Numbered from the stretch's first letter, positions 19,554 to 28,603 are shown. The stretch: DNA of 44,792 nucleotides from Chitinophaga pinensis (GCA_945874665.1 CAMCHJ010000016.1:1-44792), one strand, 5' to 3'. Notes: generated by a model from the letters alone, not told the origin. Numbers and translations are program-made.

Positions 19554-20504
19554 ATGGCTTTAGCAAGCACTTCCTTTCAGTTTCCGGGACAAACCGGCGT
19601 GTACCACGGCAAAGTACGCGATGTATATACCATTGGCAGCCAATATTTGGTGATGGTGGCCAGCGACCGCATTTCGGCCTTCGACGTGATATTGCCGCGC
19701 CCCATTCCCTACAAAGGCCAAGTACTCAACCAAACGGCTGCACATTTTTTAAAGGCCACGGCACAGCTTGTGCCCAATTGGCTACTCAGCACCCCCGACC
19801 CCAATGTGGCCATAGGCTACCGGGCCGAGCCTTTTGCTGTGGAGATGGTGATTCGGGGCTATTTGGCGGGCCATGCCTGGCGCGAGTACAAAGCCGGAAA
19901 GCGGATCTTGTGTGGCGTGGCTTTGCCCGAGGGCTTAAAAGAAAACGACCGCTTGCCGGCGCCCATCATTACCCCCAGCACCAAGGCGCAGGAGGGGCAC
20001 GATTTAGACATCAGCAGGGAAGAAATACTGGCCCAAGGCATCGTTTCGGAAGCCCATTATGTGCAGCTAGAAGATTATACCCGCAAATTATTCCAGCGTG
20101 GCACTGAAATGGCGGCCGAAAAAGGCCTCATTTTGGTGGATACCAAGTACGAATTTGGCTTGATTGGCGATAAAGTGGTACTCATCGACGAGGTACATAC
20201 GCCCGACTCGAGTCGCTATTTTTACGCCCAAGGTTATGCCGAGCGGCAGGCGACTGGCGAAACCCAGAAGCAGCTTTCGAAGGAATTTGTGCGGCAGTGG
20301 CTCATCGAAAACGGCTTTCAAGGCCAGGAGGGACAGCAAATCCCCGACATGAGCGATGCCTGGCTCGAAACCATCAGCGCGCGTTACATTGAGTTGTATG
20401 AGGGCATCACTGGCCAAGCCTTTGTAAAAGCCGACATCAGCGATATGCAGGCGCGGGTGCTGCACAACGTAACCCAGGCCTTGGCTGCTTTACCACAGCC
20501 ATAA
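19554..20504 (+). CDS. purC: Phosphoribosylaminoimidazole-succinocarboxamide synthase PurC
   Basis: PurC (SAICAR synthase) joins aspartate to CAIR in purine synthesis, using ATP. The 316-residue length fits the longer bacterial form. Motifs include [10 protein letters not shown] near the N-terminus, SDRISAFDV, the substrate-binding block [23 protein letters not shown] and LVDTKYEFG with [11 protein letters not shown]. The gene starts one base behind the phoH stop, so they share a transcript. Confidence 0.96.
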   Translation: MALASTSFQFPGQTGVYHGKVRDVYTIGSQYLVMVASDRISAFDVILPRPIPYKGQVLNQTAAHFLKATAQLVPNWLLSTPDPNVAIGYRAEPFAVEMVIRGYLAGHAWREYKAGKRILCGVALPEGLKENDRLPAPIITPSTKAQEGHDLDISREEILAQGIVSEAHYVQLEDYTRKLFQRGTEMAAEKGLILVDTKYEFGLIGDKVVLIDEVHTPDSSRYFYAQGYAERQATGETQKQLSKEFVRQWLIENGFQGQEGQQIPDMSDAWLETISARYIELYEGITGQAFVKADISDMQARVLHNVTQALAALPQP

Positions 20505-20585
20505 GGCTAAATTAGCGGAGGGCGGGCGCAAGCAGGGCATCATTCCCTATTTTTGATACATGCCGCAAGGCGTCAACAAGCTTTT

Positions 20586-20924
20586 ATGAAACTTTTACTC
20601 GATAAACAGCCTGGTTTTACCCTGGTAAAGCTAGAAGAAGACAAATTAGATTCTTTGATTGCGCCACAGTTGAAGTCGGAGCTGGTGTTCTTGAACTCAG
20701 AAGGCGTCAAAAACATCATCTTCGATTTATCCTCGGTGAAGTATGTAGATTCGTCGGGTTTAAGCGCAATCTTGGTAGGCAACCGCCTCTGCAATGCCGT
20801 AGAAGGCCGTTTTGTGCTCACCCAAGTCAACCAGTCGATTGCCAAGCTCATAGAAATTTCGCAGCTCGAAAGCATTTTGGCGGTAGCTGCCGATGCGGAT
20901 GCGGCGAAGGCGTTTTTCAACTAG
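20586..20924 (+). CDS. STAS-domain anti-sigma factor antagonist-like protein
   Basis: This 112-residue single STAS domain resembles SpoIIAA/RsbV. The conserved phosphorylation loop reads YVDSSGLSAIL, with the serine after Asp as candidate phosphosite. ATG 20586 is chosen because MKLLLDKQPGFTLVKLEED starts the domain; an upstream in-frame ATA-type start at 20553 is not needed. A perfect TATTTTTG -7 element lies at 20548-20555, though without a clear -33 box. Partner kinase or sigma-factor genes are not in the window. Confidence 0.88.
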   Translation: MKLLLDKQPGFTLVKLEEDKLDSLIAPQLKSELVFLNSEGVKNIIFDLSSVKYVDSSGLSAILVGNRLCNAVEGRFVLTQVNQSIAKLIEISQLESILAVAADADAAKAFFN

Positions 20925-20995
20925 TCCGTTCATACGGTGGGTGAGTGCCCTTTGACCGGCGGGTGAGCCTGTCGAACCCCACGGGCCGCTGTTCT

Positions 20996-22267
20996 CTACC
21001 CCTGGTACAACGGAAACCCAGCCATCAACGCATTTACTTCCTTGCGCACGGCCAGCAGCGTAGCTTCATCTTCAAAATTGCTCAATACCCGGTCGATGTA
21101 GGCCACAATGGTTTCCATATGCTCTTCGCGCATGCCGCGGGTGGTGATGGCGGCGGTGCCTACGCGGAAACCGCTGGTGGTGAAGGGCGACTTATCGTCG
21201 AAAGGCACCATGTTTTTGTTTACGGTGATGTCGGCCTTCACAAGGGCGTTTTCGGCTTGCTTGCCGTTTACGTTTTTATTGCGCAGGTCGATGAGCATCA
21301 AGTGGTTGTTGGTGCCGCCGCTGATGATGTTGTAGCCGCGGTTGGTAAAGGCCTTGGCCATGGCTTGGGCGTTTTTAACCACTTGGCCGCAGTAGGCTTT
21401 GTAGGCAGGACTCAAAGCTTCTCCAAAAGCAATGGCTTTGGCAGCAATGATGTGCTCTAACGGTCCACCCTGGGTGCCTGGGAATACGGCCATGTCGAGC
21501 AAATTCGACATCATCTTAACTTCGCCTTTGGGCGTTATTTGGCCGAAAGGATTCGGGAAATCTTTGCCCATCATGATCAAACCGCCACGTGGACCGCGCA
21601 AGGTTTTGTGGGTAGTAGTGGTGAGGATGTGGCAGTGCGGTGCCGGGTTGTTGAGGTAGCCGGTGGCAATGAGGCCCGATGGATGCGAAATATCGGCCAG
21701 CAAGAGGGCGCCTACTTCGTCGGCCACGGCACGCAGGGCTGCGTAATCCCAGTCGCGACTGTAAGCCGAGGCTCCACAAATGATGAGCTTGGGCTTCACT
21801 TCGCGGGCTTTTTCGGCCACCTTCGCAAAATCAATGAGGCCTGTTTCTTTTTCTACCCCATAAAAATGCGGCTCGTACAATTTGCCGCTGAAGTTTACGG
21901 GTGAGCCGTGGGTGAGGTGACCGCCATGACTGAGGTCGAAGCCCAAAATGCGGTCGCCGGGATTGAGCACCGCCAGCATCACTGCCGCATTGGCTTGCGC
22001 ACCCGAATGGGGCTGCACATTGGCCCATTCAACGCCAAAAAGCTGCTTTACGCGATCAATGGCCAGCTGTTCTACCTGGTCTACAATCTCGCATCCGCCA
22101 TAATAGCGTTTGCCCGGTAAACCCTCGGCGTATTTATTAGTGAGCACGGAGCCAGCGGCTTCCATGACTTGTGGACTTACGAAATTTTCTGAAGCAATGA
22201 GTTCGATGCCGTGCTGTTGACGGGCTTTTTCCTGCTCAATCAGGTCAAAAATAATGGTATCGCGCAT
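20996..22267 (-). CDS. glyA: Serine hydroxymethyltransferase
   Basis: GlyA converts serine and tetrahydrofolate to glycine and methylene-tetrahydrofolate with PLP. The 423-residue protein starts [17 protein letters not shown] and reaches the family hallmark IELIASENF within 30 residues. The PLP lysine lies in [14 protein letters not shown]. The ATG at 22267 is preferred to an open frame running to a TTG at 22318, which would add a non-conserved stretch. It is 74 bases downstream of the DUF5916 gene on the same strand. No terminator is evident in the 70 bases toward the convergent STAS gene. Confidence 0.97.
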   Translation of the reverse strand: MRDTIIFDLIEQEKARQQHGIELIASENFVSPQVMEAAGSVLTNKYAEGLPGKRYYGGCEIVDQVEQLAIDRVKQLFGVEWANVQPHSGAQANAAVMLAVLNPGDRILGFDLSHGGHLTHGSPVNFSGKLYEPHFYGVEKETGLIDFAKVAEKAREVKPKLIICGASAYSRDWDYAALRAVADEVGALLLADISHPSGLIATGYLNNPAPHCHILTTTTHKTLRGPRGGLIMMGKDFPNPFGQITPKGEVKMMSNLLDMAVFPGTQGGPLEHIIAAKAIAFGEALSPAYKAYCGQVVKNAQAMAKAFTNRGYNIISGGTNNHLMLIDLRNKNVNGKQAENALVKADITVNKNMVPFDDKSPFTTSGFRVGTAAITTRGMREEHMETIVAYIDRVLSNFEDEATLLAVRKEVNALMAGFPLYQG

Positions 22268-22341
22268 GGGGTAAAGATAATCGAAAATTTTGGGCTGCAA
22301 AGGGCCTGCGGTCGGCAATTTCTAAGTGCTTTTCCTTCCCC

Positions 22342-24513
22342 TTAAACCACAAAACGCCAAATAAGTTTGCCGAGCACGGTACCGCGTTTGGGGTCGAGTG
22401 CGCCGGTTTGGGTGTCGTACACCTGGTTGACGATGAGGAAGAAGTCGGTGCCGATTTTGGGGATGAATTGCAGCCGGAAGTTGAGGTTGAACTCGTTTTG
22501 GGCCGAGTTCCACTGGCTGAGTAGCGAGCCAAAGAGGTTGGGGTTGATGGCGTAGGCGATGCGCGCGCCCACGAGGTCGGTTTGGAAGCTGCCGGCCGAC
22601 AGTTGTACGTCGTTGCGCTCGTAGCGCAGGCCGAGGTTGAGGTAGCGACTGCTGCGCCACAGGAGCTCGGTTTGGGTTTGGAGCCCGCGGCCGTCGTAAA
22701 ACTCGCCCCAGCTCAGGCGACTGTCGATTGAGAGTTTGCGGCCTTTGAAGGTGCGGAGGCGGGCGTTCGACTGGCGCCACCAGTAAGTGCCGGCGGGCAG
22801 GGTTACATCGCGGGCAATGGTAAAGGGCGCACGCAGTCCTTCGGCCACCAAGGCATGGTTGATGGTGAAACTTTCGCCGCTTTTGGTGTCGAAGCCGAGG
22901 TATTGGAAGTTGTAGTTGAACGACTGTATTTGGCCGTTGTCGTCGTACTGGGTGTTGGTAATTTGCACGGGTTTGAACTCGTATTGCCGAATCCAGGTGA
23001 GGCGCTTTTTGGGGCGGGGTTTGAAGCTGATGTCGGCAAATTGCTCCCTAAAACTGCGGCGGAGCATGATGCCCACTTCGGGTTCAAAGGCATCGTCGCC
23101 GCGCTGGGCGGAAGCAAAAATCTGCAATTTGTCGTTGGGGTAGCTCACAAAAAAGCGGAAAGCGGTGGCTTTTGGGTCGAAACCATCGTCGGTATTGTAG
23201 GTTTGGAGGATGGCGCCGCTCATGTCGAGGTTTTTGTTGCCGAGGAAGCGGGAGGTGCTGAAACGCCCGTTGATGCCGGTGGTGCTGTGCCAGCGGTCGG
23301 CGGTGATGGCGTTGGTGGTCATGGCGCCGATCACGCTTTGGGTACCCACATCTTGTCGCCAACTGGCAGTAGTGTAATTGGTAGAGGCTTGGGTGGCGGT
23401 TGCGGCCGTTTGCAGGGTCATGATGCCGAGGGTGCGGTTGTCTTCCTTGCCCAACAAACGCGCGCCAGCAAGGATGGGTACGGTTTCGCGGTTTTCATCC
23501 AAGCCAATGCGGCGGGTGTAAAAGGGAATGATGCGGTTGCCGCCGAAGCCGAAGTTAAAGAAGTCGTCGCCTTCTAAAAAAAACTCCCGCAATTCGGGGA
23601 AAAACAAAGGGAAGCGGGTAATGTTGACCTGTTGCTGGTCGGCCTCCACCTGGGCAAAATCGGTGTTGAAGGTGAGGTTGAGCCGGTAAGTAGGCGAGAG
23701 GAGGTAGTTGACGTCGCCGCCTAGGTTACCCGTGAGCCGCTCATTGCCGGGGGTGATTTCGCCGCCGCCGATGCCGTAGGGCTTGATTTCTACAAACTGC
23801 TTTTGGGTGAGCTGGTTGAGGCCTACGAGTTTACCGGCGAGGTTTACTTGTTGGAAGCGGTTATCTCTACTCCAGCCCTGCCAGCGGGCTTGCTCGCGTT
23901 TGCGGCGGATGTTGCGCTCGAAATTGATGCCCCAAATTTGTTCTTCGAGGCCTACGCGGTATTTGAGGGTGTAAAAAGGAATTTCGAACTCGGCAAACCA
24001 GCCCTCGGCGGTAACCGTTGTGCGCACGTCCCACACGCCGTTCCAAAAAGCATTGGTGGAGCCGCCGTTGTTAAATACTTGGAGGTCGGCTCGGGCGCCT
24101 ACAGGATTGGTCACAAACATAAAACCATTGCGCTGGTCGTTGTAGGTATCGAGTATGAGCATGAAGTTGTCGTCGAGCTCGTAGTCGAAATCGCGCCGCA
24201 GCTCGCGGGCAATGAGTTTGTCGGGTTCGCGGTCGTAGCACCACACCGCCACATACAACTTTTGGTCGTCGTACAGTATGGCCACCTCGGTGCGTTCGCT
24301 CACGGGGGCGCCCAATGTGAGCTCGCGCTGGGTGAAGTTGCTAATGCGCGGGGCTTGCTGCCAGGCGGCTTCGTCGAGTTTACCGTCGATGGTAGGGGCT
24401 TCGGGGGTGTAAGTGGCGCGCAGACGGTTGTCGGCTTGCTGCCCTTGTGCTGCATCAAAGCCAGCACAAAGCCAAAGCCATCCCCCCAAAACCAAAAAAA
24501 GCGCTTTTTGCAT
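22342..24513 (-). CDS. DUF5916 outer-membrane protein with CBM9-like domain
   Basis: This 723-residue secreted protein has a signal peptide of ~24 residues ending near AQG. A carbohydrate-binding family 9-like domain follows at ~35-200 (PTIDGKLDEAAW, AVWCYDREP, EIPFYTLKY). The remaining ~500 residues are the DUF5916 part, with alternating aromatic beta-strands and a C-terminal phenylalanine-rich motif ending in RFVV, as expected of an outer-membrane beta-barrel. The ligand is unknown, and the family is widespread in Bacteroidota. It lies upstream of glyA, but functional linkage is not implied. Confidence 0.88.
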   Translation of the reverse strand: MQKALFLVLGGWLWLCAGFDAAQGQQADNRLRATYTPEAPTIDGKLDEAAWQQAPRISNFTQRELTLGAPVSERTEVAILYDDQKLYVAVWCYDREPDKLIARELRRDFDYELDDNFMLILDTYNDQRNGFMFVTNPVGARADLQVFNNGGSTNAFWNGVWDVRTTVTAEGWFAEFEIPFYTLKYRVGLEEQIWGINFERNIRRKREQARWQGWSRDNRFQQVNLAGKLVGLNQLTQKQFVEIKPYGIGGGEITPGNERLTGNLGGDVNYLLSPTYRLNLTFNTDFAQVEADQQQVNITRFPLFFPELREFFLEGDDFFNFGFGGNRIIPFYTRRIGLDENRETVPILAGARLLGKEDNRTLGIMTLQTAATATQASTNYTTASWRQDVGTQSVIGAMTTNAITADRWHSTTGINGRFSTSRFLGNKNLDMSGAILQTYNTDDGFDPKATAFRFFVSYPNDKLQIFASAQRGDDAFEPEVGIMLRRSFREQFADISFKPRPKKRLTWIRQYEFKPVQITNTQYDDNGQIQSFNYNFQYLGFDTKSGESFTINHALVAEGLRAPFTIARDVTLPAGTYWWRQSNARLRTFKGRKLSIDSRLSWGEFYDGRGLQTQTELLWRSSRYLNLGLRYERNDVQLSAGSFQTDLVGARIAYAINPNLFGSLLSQWNSAQNEFNLNFRLQFIPKIGTDFFLIVNQVYDTQTGALDPKRGTVLGKLIWRFVV

Positions 24514-24720
24514 GCCGCCACGAAGATACGCAGGGCATTTAAAAAGCGCTCAGCTGCAACAAAAATTCTATCTTTTAATTAGATGAACGCATTTTAAGGA
24601 GGGAAGGGGCTGTGTTTGCTAGGCCAATGATGGGCGAATGCTCAGCCAGAGGAGATTACCAACGGTCGCAAAACAATCGTTGTCTATCACCTCCTTTTTG
24701 CCTTATTTTGCAGTTCAATT

Positions 24721-24792
24721 GGCCCCGTAGTTCAACGGATAGAATAGAAGTTTCCTAAACTTTAGATGTGGTTTCGATTACCGCCGGGGCTA
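24721..24792 (+). tRNA. tRNA-Arg (anticodon CCT)
   Basis: A 72-base cloverleaf. The acceptor GGCCCCG pairs with CGGGGCT (a G:T at the terminal pair), the anticodon stem GAAGT pairs with ACTTT, the loop TTCCTAA gives anticodon CCT, and the T-arm reads GTGGT / ACCGC. Discriminator A; CCA not encoded. It decodes AGG. It sits exactly at the change from G+C-rich core to A+T-rich accessory DNA. Confidence 0.93.
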
Positions 24793-24816
24793 CAAGTGTA
24801 TGTAAATCAATTAGTT

Positions 24817-24854
24817 AAAGGGTATTTTCATCGTTGAAAATACCCTTTGTTTTT
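24817..24854 (+). terminator. Strong intrinsic terminator behind tRNA-Arg
   Basis: A perfect 14-base-pair stem (AAAGGGTATTTTCA / TGAAAATACCCTTT) with a TCGT loop is followed by GTTTTT. It isolates the tRNA from the island behind it. Confidence 0.88.
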
Positions 24855-24863
24855 GGAGGCGTG

Positions 24864-24882
24864 CAGTAAAGTGTGCAGTTGG
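24864..24882. repeat. Short direct repeat GTGCAGT beside the tRNA
   Basis: GTGCAGT occurs twice within 19 bases (GTGCAGTAAAGTGTGCAGT), about 70 bases after the tRNA-Arg. Such paired repeats could be arm-type integrase binding sites at an island end, but this is inference. The rest of 24,855-25,108 shows no gene that I can support. Confidence 0.35.
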
Positions 24883-25108
24883 GGTGGGAAATGGTGATGG
24901 GGAGGGGTGTAATTTGAGGTTTTTTTGAGAGGGTGTTAATTCGGCTTCCAATGATATTATCGGGTTAGTGGAAATAGAGCCTGGCCCATTTTTACTAGGT
25001 AATTACCCTAAGGGTGATTTAATAAAAAGCAGGAGGGTTACGAAGTACAGGAAGAATGTCAAAATGCCAATAATTCTAATTTTAGGCGTCCGAAGTATAG
25101 AGAGGGCT

Positions 25109-26008
25109 TCAACTCTTAAGCATGAAGTTCGCTCCGTTCGAAAAAAGCTGTAACTCCATGTTGTAATCGAGTGAAATGGTATGATTTGTACCACTATATA
25201 AGTTCTTTCGGTTAATCAAAATGGCTTCACTCAAATTTTCACTGTGCTTGAGCTCAGGCATACCGTAATAGCTAGGACGAACCAACATGAAGCAGAAATC
25301 GGCCATTTGGCCGATAAGGTCTGACGCTTCCAAATCACGTAGCTCTGGGAAGCGATTTTTTTTTCGCGTTTCTACCGTACGCTTTACTCCTGTAGTTATG
25401 AGTACGGGTGATTTAAGTGATTTTGCCAGCGATTGCAGGGCTGTCATGTTTTCTTCCCAAGCTTGTTTCGAAGAACTCCCTTTTTGTTTTTTCAGCAAAT
25501 GAAAGTCGTCGATCACGAGCATGCTGATGTTTGTTTGATTGCCTATGGCGAGGAGTTGCTGTTCCAACTCCTGCACAGTGCCTTGATGGCTCAATAAAAT
25601 AAGCTTGTCTTGCGCTAACTTGTTTAGAAAGGGGTGCGAGATAATTTGATTTTCTTCGGCTAGGTCAATTGCAGCTGTTTGGTATAGATGCCCTGGTGTT
25701 TGTGTTGCAATACAAATTAGTCTTTTTAACACAAACGAACTGTCATCATTACAACTAACCAAGATGATTGAGGAATCGACTGGAAGGACGGATACCTGAT
25801 TGTAAACGACGTTTAGTGCGAAAATGGTTTTTCCCATCCCTGGCCTTGCTCCAAGGGTAGTGATGGTGCCCGCTTCAAATCCACCCCCTCCTAAGGCTTT
25901 GTCAAGGGCTGAGTAGCCCGAAGAGTGGGGTTTGGTTTCTTTCCTAAGTCGTTCCCTTAATTGTTGAAGTTCTTGTTTTAAGAGTGCACTTGTTTTTAAG
26001 TTGTCCAT
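25109..26008 (-). CDS. Stand-alone DnaB helicase C-terminal-like (RecA-fold) ATPase
   Basis: This 299-residue protein matches the C-terminal ATPase domain of replicative DnaB helicases but lacks their N-terminal domain; only ~30 residues of charged helix precede the core. SGYSALDKALGGG leads into Walker A GARPGMGKT at ~54-62. Walker B is MLVIDDFHLL, and an arginine-finger-like stretch appears near RDLEASDLIGQMADFCFML. It may be a helicase remnant, a phage or mobile-element loader, or a signal-transducing ATPase. It is the first island gene after the tRNA, on the minus strand, 258 bases downstream of the peptidase-like gene, with a possible small ORF between. Confidence 0.8.
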   Translation of the reverse strand: MDNLKTSALLKQELQQLRERLRKETKPHSSGYSALDKALGGGGFEAGTITTLGARPGMGKTIFALNVVYNQVSVLPVDSSIILVSCNDDSSFVLKRLICIATQTPGHLYQTAAIDLAEENQIISHPFLNKLAQDKLILLSHQGTVQELEQQLLAIGNQTNISMLVIDDFHLLKKQKGSSSKQAWEENMTALQSLAKSLKSPVLITTGVKRTVETRKKNRFPELRDLEASDLIGQMADFCFMLVRPSYYGMPELKHSENLSEAILINRKNLYSGTNHTISLDYNMELQLFSNGANFMLKS

Positions 26009-26135
26009 GGCCGTTCGTTAAAATCAACAGCCACAAAATCTTCATTTCTCTTCACATAGAGAAAATTGAGTTGAGAAATGCTGATTGTTTATGTTCTTTT
26101 GATGTAAGGTGCTGTATGAAAATTAAGGAAGCTGT

Positions 26136-26252
26136 TTAATTGGCGGCATGATGCTCATGAGCCTGGATTGCTGTTTTGAACCCCTCATAAATCAAAGCGT
26201 ATATACTTTGATTTTCGGAAGGAAGCGGTTTAAAGTCCGGATCGTTGAGCAT
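26136..26252 (-). CDS. Possible small protein, 38 residues
   Basis: A short reading frame starts 14 bases behind the stop of the membrane peptidase-like gene on the same strand. It encodes a 38-residue product beginning MLNDPDFKPLPSENQ and ending AHEHHAAN, with a predicted amphipathic helix in IYALIYEGFKTAIQ. The composition looks protein-like and the spacing fits the operon. No known family. It may be a genuine small protein or a chance frame. Confidence 0.45.
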   Translation of the reverse strand: MLNDPDFKPLPSENQSIYALIYEGFKTAIQAHEHHAAN

Positions 26253-26266
26253 TGCTTGGATAAATA

Positions 26267-26770
26267 CTATTTCATTTGCTGGCAGATCCATAACAAACAC
26301 TCTTTTTCATATTTATTAGCGACCTTCCTTGCTTCGATTTCAAAAGGATTGTTTTCGTAGCCAATCTCTCTCTGATACCTTGTATATAAGGAATCAAAAT
26401 CTTTGTTTTTCTGTCGGGCATGCACGTACTCGTGAATTACGGTGTTAGTCACATTCAACACATTTTGGTGGTTGTTGACATAGATTACGCATTCATGACT
26501 TCGTGATGTATAAACGCCACTCCGCTTTTTATGTGGGTAGTAACTCAGTATTACATTTGGTTTTCGAGTGTTTTTGTGAGATATATGTTCGTGGCACCAG
26601 TCAACGACCAACTGGCAAAAGGTGGTTTTCTTAATAGGGAAAGCATCAAGTGGAAGTGCTGCTATTTTGCGTAGCACCCACCATTCACGTACACCCATGA
26701 TTACGCCAATAAGACCGAGTATACCACAGCCAATCATCAGTATTTCGAGGAAGACCTTATTCGCTAACAT
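26267..26770 (-). CDS. Membrane-anchored HExxH metallopeptidase-like protein
   Basis: This 167-residue protein has an N-terminal hydrophobic segment (residues ~5-28) and a soluble domain with a zinc-binding motif HEYVH at 113-117, followed by a possible third ligand in EIEARKVANKYEKE. This is a small gluzincin-like arrangement, as in peptidases of the M48/WLM type, but I cannot name the family. The domain probably faces the cytoplasm or the periplasm next to the membrane. It lies 12 bases downstream of the PH-domain gene in a tight minus-strand operon, which suggests joint action at the membrane. Confidence 0.7.
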   Translation of the reverse strand: MLANKVFLEILMIGCGILGLIGVIMGVREWWVLRKIAALPLDAFPIKKTTFCQLVVDWCHEHISHKNTRKPNVILSYYPHKKRSGVYTSRSHECVIYVNNHQNVLNVTNTVIHEYVHARQKNKDFDSLYTRYQREIGYENNPFEIEARKVANKYEKECLLWICQQMK

Positions 26771-26782
26771 AGTTTAGATAAT

Positions 26783-27250
26783 TTAAAACGAATGAAAAAC
26801 ATCAATATCGCGTATGCCGTTTTCTTTTCTTTTTGACTTGGCTTTATTTTGCAAGTATTCAACGTAGGTGTGCCCATCCGCTACGGCATAGAATTTTATG
26901 AATGGTTTAAATTGTTCTGAGGTAGTTACGGAAATTACGGACAAGCCAAAAAATCTCATCCATAGGGGTCGTTCAATTTTGATGGATTTAATTCTGAAAT
27001 AGTTCACAGATTCTTCTGTTACATTCAAAATGCCCCGCTTTTCAATAACCCTGTCATTGTAGAATTGATACTCCCAAAACAGAACATCTAAAACGCTCCA
27101 GATCAAAAGCAAGAAAAAAAAACCTCCTATAATTGGATGGACAAACAGCCCTCCAATAGAAAGCAAGAGCCAGCCAATATTGAGATATTGAGAGGGCGAT
27201 GTTGTTGAGAGCAGATTGGGATTTTTCATGATTTCTAAATGTTTATCCAT
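26783..27250 (-). CDS. Membrane protein with bacterial PH-like domain
   Basis: This 155-residue protein shows two hydrophobic segments near residues 24-37 and 40-58 and then a bacterial pleckstrin-homology-like domain of the bPH2/YdbS type: FYNDRVIEKRGILNVTEESVNYFRIKSIKIERPLWMRFFG is its core, here recognised by YNDRVIEKRGIL and RIKSIKIE. Such domains are found in small membrane proteins of unclear role. It starts 2 bases behind the preceding gene and ends 12 bases before the peptidase-like gene. Confidence 0.75.
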   Translation of the reverse strand: MDKHLEIMKNPNLLSTTSPSQYLNIGWLLLSIGGLFVHPIIGGFFFLLLIWSVLDVLFWEYQFYNDRVIEKRGILNVTEESVNYFRIKSIKIERPLWMRFFGLSVISVTTSEQFKPFIKFYAVADGHTYVEYLQNKAKSKRKENGIRDIDVFHSF

Positions 27251-27252
27251 AC

Positions 27253-27711
27253 CTATTGTTTTACTACCTCATGAGAAATAAAGGCCATTTCTTTAAGGAA
27301 TAGCGAGCCTCCTTTTGCTTTTTCATCCTCAATTAAATTTTCGAATGCTGACCTGATCAAGCCCAATTGATCAACTAGTTCGCTATCGAAAGCAAAAATT
27401 ATTTGATCGGTTTTAAAGTATTTTTCATTCGCTAATAAAATGTCTTGTGCACACTTTGCCACATTTAAAGTTTCACTAATCGGAATTAAAGTAATGCTGT
27501 GGCTAGGATACAGGCAACCAGCCTCTATTTTAGAATTAACGGCATCACAGAAATGTTTGACATCATAAACATTTCGATTGAGGTAAACTGAAAGGAGTTT
27601 TGAGCATATAGCATTTTTATAGAGTGCTGGGCATACGATGTGTATTTTATTTGTCTTTATGGCCAAGAGCATCTCATTTGAATACAATGCTGATTCACTG
27701 ATTTTTTTCAT
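27253..27711 (-). CDS. Unknown protein in the HsdS-like operon
   Basis: I do not recognise this 152-residue soluble protein. It has no signal or membrane segment, four cysteines and an alternating alpha/beta pattern (IHIVCPALY, SHSITLIPIS, QIIFAFDSEL). Its start overlaps the end of the HsdS-like gene by 4 bases and its end is 2 bases from the PH gene, so it is part of one operon. Confidence 0.7.
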   Translation of the reverse strand: MKKISESALYSNEMLLAIKTNKIHIVCPALYKNAICSKLLSVYLNRNVYDVKHFCDAVNSKIEAGCLYPSHSITLIPISETLNVAKCAQDILLANEKYFKTDQIIFAFDSELVDQLGLIRSAFENLIEDEKAKGGSLFLKEMAFISHEVVKQ

Positions 27712-28559
27712 AATTGATTAAGGTTAATTGCCGACAATTCTAGATTCCACAGATTGAATTTCTCTGCCACGCTGTTTTGGGCTTTTTCAATGTTGTCCAA
27801 AATAGTTTTAACACGTTCTTGGTTTTCTGCACGTTCTGGCACGGCTATTTTTAATTTCATTAGCTGTTCTTTTTGAAGTGCAGGTAGTATGGATGCGGAT
27901 GACCTTGCCTTGTTGGTGGATCTGATTTCATAAATTTTTTCAGCCTGCTGTAATTTTTGGGTTTCATAAATCGAAAACAAATCCGTTTTCACAACATGCT
28001 TGAGTACATACTTCAAAAATTCAAGGTCTATTTGTAAGGCATTCAGCACATTTGTTTTAGGGCTGAGCACAAAAAAGTGAGGCGTTGGTACAAATTGAAT
28101 ATCAAAATCAGTAACACCATCAAATATGTCAATCAACTTGGGAATGCCTTTGTTATTAATCAAAAGATCATTCTTTTGCAAAATATGCTTCTGATTTACC
28201 GGAGGAAGCTCCATTGCCCCGCTGACCATTCTTTCCTGTTCCCTATCGGTTATCTTTCTTATTTCTGCAAGTGATTTTAAAGTGCCGTCTATTTCCCTAA
28301 GCATCGATGGGCGAAGAAACACCACCTCTTTCATGTTCACTCCATGTGGTCTTTCTTTTGAATACCGTAATTCCGGCACACCGTATCTTACCTCAAACAA
28401 ATCTCCTACTTGAAATAACTGCACAGCTGCATATAGCTGTCGAATCCTTTTCTTCATGTCTTCATGTGAGGTGCTAATCAACTCATAGTCTGTTATTTCA
28501 TATTTAGAGTTGTCGAGCGCCTGAGGCATAAAATGAGAATCTATCAATAATAAAAACAT
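27708..28559 (-). CDS. Half-size HsdS-like target-recognition protein
   Basis: This 283-residue protein resembles one half of a type I restriction specificity subunit. The recognition domain shows FQVGDLFEVRYGVPELRYS, then ILQKNDLLINNKGIPK, a long variable region and the closing motif LPALQKEQLMKLKIAVPE (compare L..L..I.IP of HsdS). A coiled-coil-like C-terminal helix follows (ENQERVKTILDNIEKAQ). Full HsdS proteins have two such repeats; this has one. No hsdM or hsdR gene is in the window, so it is not a normal restriction system here. It heads the minus-strand operon and shares an upstream region with the divergent DUF2779 gene. M11 at 28529 is a possible alternative start. Confidence 0.72.
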   Translation of the reverse strand: MFLLLIDSHFMPQALDNSKYEITDYELISTSHEDMKKRIRQLYAAVQLFQVGDLFEVRYGVPELRYSKERPHGVNMKEVVFLRPSMLREIDGTLKSLAEIRKITDREQERMVSGAMELPPVNQKHILQKNDLLINNKGIPKLIDIFDGVTDFDIQFVPTPHFFVLSPKTNVLNALQIDLEFLKYVLKHVVKTDLFSIYETQKLQQAEKIYEIRSTNKARSSASILPALQKEQLMKLKIAVPERAENQERVKTILDNIEKAQNSVAEKFNLWNLELSAINLNQL

Positions 28560-28562
28560 TTT

Positions 28563-28593
28563 TTTGTTCGTTTAGATGATAAATGTATATTTG
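28563..28593 (+). promoter_or_regulatory. Consensus-like Bacteroidota promoter toward the DUF2779 gene
   Basis: TTTG at 28563-28566 and TATATTTG at 28586-28593 are 19 bases apart, a perfect consensus match. The transcript would have a leader of about 230 bases before the ATG at 28830. Confidence 0.65.
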
Positions 28594-28603
28594 TGCGCAA
28601 ATA
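28588..28603. promoter_or_regulatory. Palindrome in the divergent promoter region
   Basis: TATTTG and CAAATA form 6-base arms around TGCG. It overlaps the -7 box of the plus promoter and lies ~30 bases in front of the minus-strand operon. It could be an operator for both, though no regulator gene is adjacent. Confidence 0.35.

Noticed and set aside
23803-24582. A 259-codon plus-strand frame opposite the DUF5916 gene
   Set aside because: The DUF5916 frame has a signal peptide and family motifs; this one has none and is a codon-bias shadow.
26148-26360. A 70-codon plus frame overlapping the membrane peptidase-like gene
   Set aside because: Antisense to a coding region and to the likelier 38-codon minus ORF.
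27708-28559. A complete type I restriction-modification system
   Set aside because: Only a half-size specificity-like protein is present; no methylase or translocase gene is in the window.
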